The notes under the pieces: model-generated
What the model was told of the DNA's origin: nothing
Database searches by the model: none
Seen by the model: the letters and a program-made list of their open reading frames with translations, nothing else
Program-made: the position numbers and the translations under genes
NCBI RefSeq assembly: GCF_001048695.1
Contig: NZ_CVRB01000003.1
Span: 558,001 to 622,000 of the forward strand
Source of the DNA: Neobacillus massiliamazoniensis
GTDB taxonomy: Bacteria > Bacillota > Bacilli > Bacillales > Cytobacillaceae
DNA length: 64,000 bases
Direction: 5' to 3'
In this document: piece by piece, positions 34,621 through 42,770 of the stretch
Layout of the letters: each line of letters starts with the position of its first letter
How positions within the stretch are numbered: the stretch's first letter is position 1

Positions 34621-36480
34621 ATGTCATTATATATCACGGTATATGTTATTTTAGCCATTTTGCTGTTACTTTTGATCAATTTTAGGTTGATCAATCAAAA
34701 GAATTCTAGCAAGGTTCGGGGAAAGAAGAATATTAAAAGGGTTAAAGAAGTTCATTCCAATAGTGGAGCCAAGGAGAATCTTGCTAAATCTGAAAAAGAG
34801 GATATAAAGATTCAGGAGAACCCTTCGCCGGATTTATCTAATCAAGAGGTGGAAATGCTGAGAGATTCAGCTATTACTAAACCGACATTGGAAAATGCAG
34901 AAGCTGATGTTCAACCGAAGGAAAGCTTAAACAGACGGGAAAAATCTACTGCTACTGACAATGAAAAAGTTTCAGGAACAGGAAAAATTTTAGTTGCTAT
35001 TATGCTTGGTGCGTTTGTTGCCATTCTTAATCAAACCTTATTGAACGTTGCCATTCCACATATAATGAATGATTTGGGCATTACCGCTAATACAGTCCAG
35101 TGGCTTTCAACTGGTTATATGTTAGTAAACGGAATTGCTATTCCAATTACAGCCTTTCTTACTGAAAAATTAGGAACAAGGAAGCTATTTATTTCTGCGA
35201 TGTCCCTATTCACTTTAGGTTCGTTAGTATGTTCCTTATCACCAAATTTTAGTTTATTAATGACTGGGAGGATTATCCAGGGTTGTGGTGCTGGAATTAT
35301 TATGCCTCTTTTAATGACCGTTTTTTTCACGGTGTTTCCTCCGGAAAAACGAGGAAAGGCCATGGGGATCATGGGTACTGTCATAATATTTGCTCCAGCA
35401 ATTGGTCCAACCTTATCCGGTTGGCTAATAGGACATTATTCATGGAGATTTTTGTTTGATATTGTTATTCCATTTGGAGTACTTGATTTAATTCTTTGCT
35501 TTTTATGGTTGAAGGACGTTACTAAAGTGACGAATCCTAAATTTGATTTCCCAGGATTTATATTTTCCACTTTAGGATTTGGGTTTTTATTATATGGATT
35601 TAGTGAAGCAGGGAATGATGGCTGGACTAGTACCACTGTAATCATTTCATTTGCTATTGGAATCATTTCTTTAGCAGCCTTTGTCTGGCGTGAATTAACT
35701 GTTGACAAACCAATGCTTGATTTGCGGGTCTTTAAATATGATATTTTTACATTAACAACCATTATTAGTATGTTGGTTAACATGGCTATGTATGGTGCAA
35801 TGATCATGCTTCCAATATATCTACAAAATATACGGGGATTTACGGCATTACAATCTGGCTTATTAATGCTTCCCGGTGCTGTAATAATGGGAATTATGTC
35901 ACCAATCTCTGGAGCTCTTTTTGATAAAATTGGTTCAAGATGGCTAGCAGTGATTGGGTTAACGATTACGGCACTTACCACATGGCAATTTACTACTCTA
36001 AGTATGACAACGAGTTTTAGTAGAATAGTATTTCTATATTCCATGCGGAGTTTTGGTATGTCATTTATCATGATGACGATCATGACGGAAGGTCTTAATC
36101 AGCTGCCCCGTCACCTTGGTTCCCATGGTACTGCGGTATCCAATACAGCAAAGCAGGTTGCAGGCAGTATTGGGACGGCACTTCTTGTTACAATCATGAG
36201 TACAAAACAAGGGGTCCATTATGGTGAGTTTACGAATACTGTCACAAGTACCAACCCATTTATATCCGGAAATTTTTCTCATATTGCTCAAACCTTATCC
36301 GGTTACGCACACTTACCGCCAGCAGCAGGAAGAGGGCTTACAACCTATTTGATTTATGGTCAAGCTATGCAGCAATCTACAATTGATGGGATTAATGATA
36401 CTTTTATTTTTGCAACAGGAATCGCAATCGTAGGCTTAATTCTATCATTCTTTATTAAACGCGCAAGAGTAAAAGAATAG
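34621..36480 (+). CDS. DHA2-family MFS multidrug exporter with N-terminal extension
   Basis: A 619-residue transporter. Residues about 120-615 give the 14-helix EmrB/QacA fold (VAILNQTLLNVAIPHIMNDL, WLSTGYMLVNGIAIPI, GRIIQGCGAGIIMPL). Residues 1-120 are unusual: one hydrophobic helix (2-22) then a charged, disordered-looking linker with no motif, where relatives of about 480-520 residues begin directly. It is coupled to the adaptor gene (20-bp gap) and probably controlled by the divergent TetR. Drug specificity cannot be read from sequence. Confidence 0.9.
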   Translation: MSLYITVYVILAILLLLLINFRLINQKNSSKVRGKKNIKRVKEVHSNSGAKENLAKSEKEDIKIQENPSPDLSNQEVEMLRDSAITKPTLENAEADVQPKESLNRREKSTATDNEKVSGTGKILVAIMLGAFVAILNQTLLNVAIPHIMNDLGITANTVQWLSTGYMLVNGIAIPITAFLTEKLGTRKLFISAMSLFTLGSLVCSLSPNFSLLMTGRIIQGCGAGIIMPLLMTVFFTVFPPEKRGKAMGIMGTVIIFAPAIGPTLSGWLIGHYSWRFLFDIVIPFGVLDLILCFLWLKDVTKVTNPKFDFPGFIFSTLGFGFLLYGFSEAGNDGWTSTTVIISFAIGIISLAAFVWRELTVDKPMLDLRVFKYDIFTLTTIISMLVNMAMYGAMIMLPIYLQNIRGFTALQSGLLMLPGAVIMGIMSPISGALFDKIGSRWLAVIGLTITALTTWQFTTLSMTTSFSRIVFLYSMRSFGMSFIMMTIMTEGLNQLPRHLGSHGTAVSNTAKQVAGSIGTALLVTIMSTKQGVHYGEFTNTVTSTNPFISGNFSHIAQTLSGYAHLPPAAGRGLTTYLIYGQAMQQSTIDGINDTFIFATGIAIVGLILSFFIKRARVKE

Positions 36481-36683
36481 CTTTAACTATAGTGTGTTTA
36501 TAGTGTGCTTGGCATGGGTTATTTTAACCACAGTGGACGTTTCTGTAATAAACAGGAAGATTTTCTCTAACGGATCAGTTTAATAAGGATATTGACGAAA
36601 AATTATGATATGAAAAGTTTTGTATAAGTAGAAAACAAATGGGATCATAAAATAAAGCTGTTAAAATATGAAACCAATAAATG

Positions 36684-36726
36684 AGGGAATCCTAAAAGTT
36701 TAACTTTTAGGACTCCCTTTTTTGTA
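36684..36726 (+). terminator. Rho-independent terminator
   Basis: AGGGAATCCTAAAAGT / ACTTTTAGGACTCCCT stem and T-run, about 200 bp after the MFS gene. Confidence 0.85.
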
Positions 36727-37177
36727 CATTTTTAACCAGAATATATATAAAGAACACACTAAAACTAAGGTTAAGGTGGATTCGAAATGGATAAAAGAGT
36801 TCTATTCGACTTTGAAATCAAGTTTACGAATGGCGGTGGACTTCACGGACAGGAATTACGTCTTGATATTGCTGGTTGTTAAAGTAGGGGATCTATAGGT
36901 AGGGATAGCAGTAAATGTTTGGTAGCATTCTAATAACATTGAGAGAAGTTTGGGAACAGATGTACTAAAGCTATTAGGGGGGCGATGTATAAATAAAGTA
37001 TTGCCTTTTCCCATGTTCGACTATTATGGCTTCGTTTTAAAAAAATCTGGCTAACCTTATATTATGAACGGGTACAAGAGTTGAAGATGAAAGGTTGACT
37101 CATCAACCCAATTTTTTTCTTAAAATTAAATTATTTTGGCATACTATACACATCCTTCAAATAAAAGGAGTAGTAAT
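36727..37177. other. Gap containing one gene remnant
   Basis: Besides the short frame at 36787 no gene is seen up to the DUF202 gene; stops occur in all frames. Confidence 0.5.
36787..36882 (+). pseudogene. Truncated small-protein gene
   Basis: AAGGTGGA precedes an ATG encoding 31 residues (DKRVLFDFEIKFTNGGG, then GQELRLDIAGC) and a stop. The stretch reads like the start of a small conserved Bacillus protein I cannot name with confidence; the sequence after the stop carries no clean continuation. Confidence 0.4.
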
Positions 37178-37465
37178 ATGAGCGGAAATACTAATGCACC
37201 TAATAAAAACTCAGTATCTGCTAGTGACTTATTGGCAATGGAAAGAACCAAACTAACCAATATTCAGACACTCTTATCCTATATTCGAACATCCCTAACA
37301 TTCTTTGCGGTTGCTGCAGCCCTAATAGAATTTTTTAATAAGAACATAAAATTCGAAATTACAGCGTACATATCCATCACATTAGGAGTAATTCTCCTTT
37401 TGATAGGGTTTTATAATTATTACCGTTCAAAAAAATTGATCAAAGCAGTGCAATGGATTAAATAA
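37178..37465 (+). CDS. DUF202 small membrane protein (YidH/VTC1-like)
   Basis: A 95-residue protein: LLAMERTKLTNIQTLLSYIR followed by TSLTFFAVAAALIEFF, then a second helix (about 68-88) and a basic tail. The ERT-x-LA-x-IRTSL pattern defines DUF202. In yeast the related VTC1-type subunit belongs to the polyphosphate polymerase/translocator. Here it sits 340 bp before two ppk genes, so a polyphosphate-linked membrane role is attractive, but not shown. AAAAGGAG lies before the ATG chosen; the frame could extend 14 codons upstream without a binding site. Confidence 0.82.
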   Translation: MSGNTNAPNKNSVSASDLLAMERTKLTNIQTLLSYIRTSLTFFAVAAALIEFFNKNIKFEITAYISITLGVILLLIGFYNYYRSKKLIKAVQWIK

Positions 37466-37802
37466 TATGTAATACTTAAAATATTCTTTCTATATTTTTT
37501 CACCATTCGATTTTTTAGGTTTATGCTTCATTTAAAAGTTTTCTAAATATACTATAAATATTCTTGTTTACCCAATTTCACGAACCGTTTGAAAGTCATT
37601 TCAAAAACCACAAATTGATAGTTTTTAACTGATATATAGTATAAAATAAAATGGTAAAAAGTGTTTGACAAAGAATATTTTGTGAAATAGATTTATAAAT
37701 GTAATGAATTTATTGTTATCTTATAATAGTAAATTTACAAAAAATCATGGATCTATTTATAAAATATAGTATAGAAAATGTCGAAAAAGGTTGGCATAGA
37801 GT
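37466..37802. other. AT-rich promoter region before the first ppk
   Basis: No gene. A degenerate series TTTACC, TTCACG, TTTGAA, TTTCAA at 10-11 bp spacing (about 37567-37604) recalls PhoP boxes but is weak. TTATAAT near 37721 may be a -10 element. Confidence 0.3.
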
Positions 37803-39923
37803 ATGAAAACTATTAATAGGCTGAATGTAGATTTGAATAGCTCAAAGTATTATAACAATAGAGAGCTAAGCTGGCTTGCGTTTAACGAACGTGTCTTGGA
37901 AGAAGCGATGGACGACAGAAATCCATTATTGGAACAATTAAAGTTTTTATCTATATTCAGTTCAAATCTCGATGAATTTTTTATGGTCCGTGTTGCCGGG
38001 CTTTTAGATCAGGTTAAGGCTGGGTTTAACAAACCAGATAATAAATCTGGAATGACTCCTTCGCAGCAATTACGTGAAATTGCCAAAAAAGCTCATGACT
38101 TAGTTGAACTACAGTATAAAACATTAAAACATATTCTGTTGCCAAAACTGTTGGATGAACAAATTGAATTACTAAGTATAAAGGATCTAACCAAAAATCA
38201 ACTAAACAAACTGGAGGAATATTTTGACGAACAAATTTTTCCGGTTTTAACTCCGATGGCTGTAGATGCATATAGGCCATTCCCTATGCTTTTAAACAAA
38301 AGTTTAAATTTAGCGATTATCCTTGAAGACAAAAAAACGGAGGAAGAAACGAGCTTTAAAATGGCAATTGTACAGGTTCCTTCGGTATTGGAACGATTAG
38401 TCCTATTAGAGACGGAAACCTCTCTGAAAAAAGTCCAATTGATCCTGTTAGAGGAGATCATCAGTTATTTCATCCATAAATTATTTAAAGGATATAAGGT
38501 CGTTTCCGTTTCTGTTTTTCGCATCACAAGAAATGCGGATTTAACCATCCACGAAGAGGGAGCACGTGATTTGCTTAGTGAAATTGAAAAAGAATTGAAA
38601 AAACGCAAATCCGGTGCTGCAGTTAGATTAGAAATTCAGCAAAGAGGTTTAGATAGCAATATTTTGCAATATTTAACAGATGAATTAGAAATTCAGGAAG
38701 AAGACGTTTATAAGATTGATGGACCTTTAGATATAACCATGTTTTTTCGTTTTTATAAGAGAATGAAAAAAAAATACGAACATTTAGTCTATCATCCACT
38801 CGTTCCACAGCAACCCACTGCCCTTGGTGTAGATACAGATTTATTTAACAAGATTACTCATGAAGATATACTGATTCACCACCCATACGAATCGTTTGAA
38901 ACAGTTATTGAATTTATTTCACAGTCAGCAGATGACCCGGAAGTTTTGGCAATCAAACAAACGCTATATAGGGTAAGTGGAGATTCACCCATTATCGATG
39001 CATTAAAACGGGCTGCTGAAAATGGAAAACAAGTAACCGTTTTAGTGGAGCTTAAAGCGCGCTTTGATGAGGAAAACAATGTTCAATGGGCAAAGGAACT
39101 TGAAAAAGCCGGCTGTCATGTTATTTATGGAATGACCCATTTAAAAACACATAGCAAAATAACTCTGGTTGTACGGAGAAAAAATAATCACATTGAACGA
39201 TTTGTCCATCTGGGGACAGGCAATTACAATGATCAAACGGCGAAAATTTATACGGATATGGGCTTATTCACCTCAAAACGAAAGTTTGGCATAGACGCTA
39301 CCAATTTTTTTAATTATTTAAGCGGATTTTCAGAAAAGCCGGAGTTCTTTCACTTATCCGTAGCGCCTTTTGATATCCGAGAAGACCTGATTGAACTCAT
39401 CGATAAAGAAATCTACTTTCATAAAAGATTTACCCATGGTCGAATTATTGCTAAAATGAATTCCATCACGGATAAGAAATTAATTATGAAATTATATGAG
39501 GCGTCGATTGCAGGTGTGAAAATTGATTTAATTGTTCGTGGGACTTGTTGCCTCCGCCCTGGAATTCAAGGAGTTAGTGAAAACATTAAAGTACGCAGTA
39601 TTGTAGGTCGATTTTTGGAGCATAGTCGAATCTTCTACTTCCATCATAATGGGGAAGAAAAAATTTACCTTTCTTCTGCAGATTGGATGACAAGAAATAT
39701 GGAAAAACGCGTAGAAATTTTATTTCCTATTTTTGAGGGGAGTATCAAAATCCGGGTGAATCATATTTTACAGAGTTATTTAGCAGATAATGTAAAATCT
39801 CGGGAACTTGACTCGAATGGCAAATATCACTATGTACCTATTGGCGAGAACAAACAGGAAATAGATAGTCAATTACGATTGTTCAACGAAGCATATGAGA
39901 AAAATCAAACTTTAAATATTTAA
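37803..39923 (+). CDS. ppk: Polyphosphate kinase 1 (first copy)
   Basis: A 706-residue Ppk1, the enzyme that builds polyphosphate from ATP. The N domain begins YYNNRELSWLAFNERVLEEA; FSSNLDEFFMVRVAGLLDQ and HHPYESFE are typical. The C1 domain carries the phospho-acceptor His450 in THLKTHSKITLVVRR, and the C2 domain ends with SSADWMTRNMEKRVEILFP. Length fits the family. It is the first gene of ppk-CHAD-ppx-ppk, 33 bp before the CHAD gene. The second copy, 2.8 kb on, is visibly similar along its whole length. Confidence 0.96.
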   Translation: MKTINRLNVDLNSSKYYNNRELSWLAFNERVLEEAMDDRNPLLEQLKFLSIFSSNLDEFFMVRVAGLLDQVKAGFNKPDNKSGMTPSQQLREIAKKAHDLVELQYKTLKHILLPKLLDEQIELLSIKDLTKNQLNKLEEYFDEQIFPVLTPMAVDAYRPFPMLLNKSLNLAIILEDKKTEEETSFKMAIVQVPSVLERLVLLETETSLKKVQLILLEEIISYFIHKLFKGYKVVSVSVFRITRNADLTIHEEGARDLLSEIEKELKKRKSGAAVRLEIQQRGLDSNILQYLTDELEIQEEDVYKIDGPLDITMFFRFYKRMKKKYEHLVYHPLVPQQPTALGVDTDLFNKITHEDILIHHPYESFETVIEFISQSADDPEVLAIKQTLYRVSGDSPIIDALKRAAENGKQVTVLVELKARFDEENNVQWAKELEKAGCHVIYGMTHLKTHSKITLVVRRKNNHIERFVHLGTGNYNDQTAKIYTDMGLFTSKRKFGIDATNFFNYLSGFSEKPEFFHLSVAPFDIREDLIELIDKEIYFHKRFTHGRIIAKMNSITDKKLIMKLYEASIAGVKIDLIVRGTCCLRPGIQGVSENIKVRSIVGRFLEHSRIFYFHHNGEEKIYLSSADWMTRNMEKRVEILFPIFEGSIKIRVNHILQSYLADNVKSRELDSNGKYHYVPIGENKQEIDSQLRLFNEAYEKNQTLNI

Positions 39924-39955
39924 TCATCAATAAAATAAAAACGGGGTGAATTTGT

Positions 39956-40894
39956 ATGGAAAATCAAAACCAATTATGCTGTATTTGTGACAGTGAACAT
40001 TCTCTCATTGAGGTTAAAGAAAAGTGGATATGTGAAGACTGTTTACATGCCGGAAATGAAAAGCTTGTTTTCCCTTGGAAGAATGTATTAGAAAAACTAA
40101 TGAAGGAATATTCAGAATCCTGTTCGAAATTTATTGCATCATATGACCCAAGGGAGATTCATAAAGCAAAAATAGTTGGTAAAAAAATTAGTACCATTTT
40201 TGAATTTTTAGGGGTTCCTAAAAAACAATCTATTTTTCATGCATTTAGAAAAATGAATCAAGTTTTAAGTAAATTAAGGGTATTAGATGTACTACTCGAT
40301 GAAATGTTGGGACAAACCGAAGAAAAGATTGTTTACAATGAGATGGTAAGATTAATAAGAAAAAATCAAAAAAAATTGCATAAATTAGTAACAGAGGAAT
40401 TCCCGGCAATCATGAATGAATCCTTTTTTGAAAAAATAGAGCTTTTTCTACACAAAGAACTCAAAAGCTATGTTTTACCACTGGAAAGGAAGACTGGATT
40501 GGTGGAGTATGAAGAACGTTTTATCCGTCTCCAAGAGCACTACCATCAGTCTGCAAAGGAAAAGGGCAAAACAGCACTCGAAACCGTAGAATCCATACAA
40601 TCAGTTCGGAAAATTGCAAAGTCATTGCGTTATCTTTTCAATATATTAAATGAGATATTTGGTGAAAACTATCAGGATAAAGAAACTTATTACAAAAGTT
40701 TACAATTACAGTTGAGCAAAATTAGAGATGTTGAGGATTGGCTACAGCAAATTAAGAAATTTCAAAACAAAATCGATGCTCCAAAAAAGGAAATTCAAAA
40801 TGTTAAAAAGGAATTAAAAGCTAGACTTAAGCAACTTTTAGAAGAAGTGGAGTTACCTGAAATGTCCGTAGATGGTACGGTGGAAAGTCACTGA
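39956..40894 (+). CDS. CHAD-domain protein with N-terminal zinc ribbon
   Basis: A 312-residue protein. The first 30 residues hold C8-x2-C11 and C26-x2-C29, a zinc-ribbon-like module. The rest is an all-helical CHAD domain with its conserved basic/His patches: REIHKAKIVGKKISTIFEFL, VRKIAKSLRYLFNIL and LQLSKIRDVEDWLQQI. CHAD domains bind polyphosphate, and its place between ppk and ppx supports that. The ribbon is not a usual CHAD partner and might contact protein or RNA. A terminator with a long loop follows. Confidence 0.85.
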   Translation: MENQNQLCCICDSEHSLIEVKEKWICEDCLHAGNEKLVFPWKNVLEKLMKEYSESCSKFIASYDPREIHKAKIVGKKISTIFEFLGVPKKQSIFHAFRKMNQVLSKLRVLDVLLDEMLGQTEEKIVYNEMVRLIRKNQKKLHKLVTEEFPAIMNESFFEKIELFLHKELKSYVLPLERKTGLVEYEERFIRLQEHYHQSAKEKGKTALETVESIQSVRKIAKSLRYLFNILNEIFGENYQDKETYYKSLQLQLSKIRDVEDWLQQIKKFQNKIDAPKKEIQNVKKELKARLKQLLEEVELPEMSVDGTVESH

Positions 40895-40929
40895 TACATC
40901 TGGTGGATTAAAACGATTCAATGGACTAC

Positions 40930-40976
40930 AAAGCTCTATGGAGGTGTCTTCATAAACTCTTTCAGGGCTTTTTTGT
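40930..40976 (+). terminator. Terminator after CHAD gene
   Basis: AAAGCTCT / AGGGCTTT (one G-U pair), then TTTTGTTTTTT. It would separate ppk-CHAD from ppx. Confidence 0.6.
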
Positions 40977-41099
40977 TTTTTCTAAAATGATAAAGCAGTT
41001 AATGAAAATAGTTCTTTACACACATATAACTTTTCATCATAGGAAATAGAGTTAGTTACTTGTATAATTTAAATTAAGGAATGGATTTGGAGGTTAAAA

Positions 41100-42638
41100 A
41101 TGCAAAATGCCAATAGAAAACTTGCCATTATAGATATAGGTTCGAACACTATACGTCTTGTTATATACTGGAAAAATAAATTTGGAAAATATAAAGAAGA
41201 AGAGAACATTAAATCTGTTGCCAGGTTACGTCATTATTTAGTTGATAACGGGAACCTTCACGATCAAGGTATTTCGATACTGGTAAATTGCCTTAAGGGC
41301 TTTAAAGAAATTATTGAATTTCACAAGGTGGAAGTAGTAAAATGTGTTGCTACAGCAACGATCAGACAAGCATTAAATAAAGAAGACGTCTTAGATATTG
41401 TTAAAGAACAAACGGGTTTTAAAATTGATATTTTATCAGAAAAAGAAGAAGCATATTATGGCTACTTTGCTGTCATTCAAACTACTCCTATAACTGAAGG
41501 AGTCACGATCGATATGGGGGGAGGAAGTACAGAAATTACTTATTTTCAAAATCGCGAATTGAAGTACTCACATAGCTTCCCATTTGGAGTCGTATCGTTA
41601 AAAGAGCAATTTATAAAAGGAGATACCATATCCTTTGAAGAAAAAGAAAGCTTAATAAAGTATATCCAAGAAAGCCTTCAGCAATTGCCGTGGCTAAAAA
41701 ACTTGCAAGTACCAATTATTGCTATTGGAGGTAGTGCTAGAACGGTAGCGCAAATTGATCAAAATTTAAAGAAATATCCGTTGGCCGGAATCCATCAATA
41801 TACCATGTCTACCAGAGATTTAAAAGAGATTCTTGATATGGTAGAAAGATTAAATCCCCTTCAAATAGAAAAATTGGAAGGTGTCTCAAAGGATAGGGCT
41901 GATATTATTCTGCCTGCTTTAGAGGTATTTTTCACGATTAGCGAATATGTCCGAACAGAAAAGTTTATGTTTAGCAAAAAAGGACTAAGAGAAGGAATTT
42001 ACCTTAAAGAATATGAAAAAAATCGAGAAATTACTGAGATCGAGGTGATTGTGTCATCTAACATACAAGAACTGGTGCATGATTATGGAATAAGTGCCCA
42101 GCATTCAAATCATGTAGCACAGCTTGCAAAACAAATCTACACCCAATTAGAAATTGTCAGAGGCTTACAATTGAGTAGCGAAATAAAGAAAATGATTGAT
42201 TTGAGTTCTAGGCTTTATTATGTGGGGCAAATTGTTGATTCCGATGTCAGTAGTCAGCACACTTTCTATTATTTAGCCAATACATCGATTGATGGTTTGG
42301 AACATAAAGACCGTTTAAAGTTAGCCTTAATCGCTTCCTTCAAAAACAAAGCTTTATTAAAACAATACTCCGCGCCATTTGAAAACTGGTTTACCAGAGC
42401 GGAATTGCAAGAAATTAGGATAGCAGGTGCCATAACAAAAATTGCCTCGGCCTTGGATGCATCTAAAAGAGGAGTTATAAAAGATGTCTCGATTCAAAAT
42501 GAATTTCAAAATAATAAATTAATCTTTACCATAGATGGCTCGGGAAATCTCTTCGCTGAAAAATATCAGGCAGAAAAACAGTTAAGACATTTAGAAAAAG
42601 CAATCAAAAAAAATATTCAGTTAGTCTTTATCCACTAA
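41100..42638 (+). CDS. ppx: Ppx/GppA exopolyphosphatase
   Basis: A 512-residue member of the ASKHA phosphatases: phosphate-1 loop IDIGSNTIRLVIY, ATATIRQALNKED, phosphate-2 loop DMGGGSTEITYF and the adenosine-type loop AIGGSARTVAQ. A C-terminal HD-like helical region of about 190 residues follows. It removes phosphate from polyphosphate ends or pppGpp. The ATG follows TGGAGG. It lies between the two ppk genes, so the cluster encodes synthesis, binding and breakdown. Confidence 0.93.
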   Translation: MQNANRKLAIIDIGSNTIRLVIYWKNKFGKYKEEENIKSVARLRHYLVDNGNLHDQGISILVNCLKGFKEIIEFHKVEVVKCVATATIRQALNKEDVLDIVKEQTGFKIDILSEKEEAYYGYFAVIQTTPITEGVTIDMGGGSTEITYFQNRELKYSHSFPFGVVSLKEQFIKGDTISFEEKESLIKYIQESLQQLPWLKNLQVPIIAIGGSARTVAQIDQNLKKYPLAGIHQYTMSTRDLKEILDMVERLNPLQIEKLEGVSKDRADIILPALEVFFTISEYVRTEKFMFSKKGLREGIYLKEYEKNREITEIEVIVSSNIQELVHDYGISAQHSNHVAQLAKQIYTQLEIVRGLQLSSEIKKMIDLSSRLYYVGQIVDSDVSSQHTFYYLANTSIDGLEHKDRLKLALIASFKNKALLKQYSAPFENWFTRAELQEIRIAGAITKIASALDASKRGVIKDVSIQNEFQNNKLIFTIDGSGNLFAEKYQAEKQLRHLEKAIKKNIQLVFIH

Positions 42639-42678
42639 GAAATAACTGCAAAATATTTTTAATTTAATTAATAAAATA

Positions 42679-42706
42679 TTTACACTTCCTTTACAATAAA
42701 TTTACA
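42679..42706 (+). promoter_or_regulatory. Three TTTACA boxes, candidate PhoP site
   Basis: TTTACA occurs three times at an exact 11-bp period (42679, 42690, 42701), 65 bp before the second ppk. B. subtilis PhoP binds TT(A/T/C)ACA repeats separated by about 5 bases. This suggests induction by phosphate starvation. Reading by eye; no matrix score. Confidence 0.6.
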
Positions 42707-42770
42707 TTTTAATGGTATTTTAATAAATATAAATAATACATTCGTAATGGTGTGAAGGAGTTGTAAATAC

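Noticed and set aside
35436-36083. Minus-strand 215-codon open frame inside the MFS gene
   Set aside because: Shadow of the transporter codons, rich in Ile/Asn/Pro; no ribosome binding site and no domain.
37567-37604. PhoP boxes before the first ppk
   Set aside because: Spacing is about right but the hexamers are degenerate; too weak to claim as a site.
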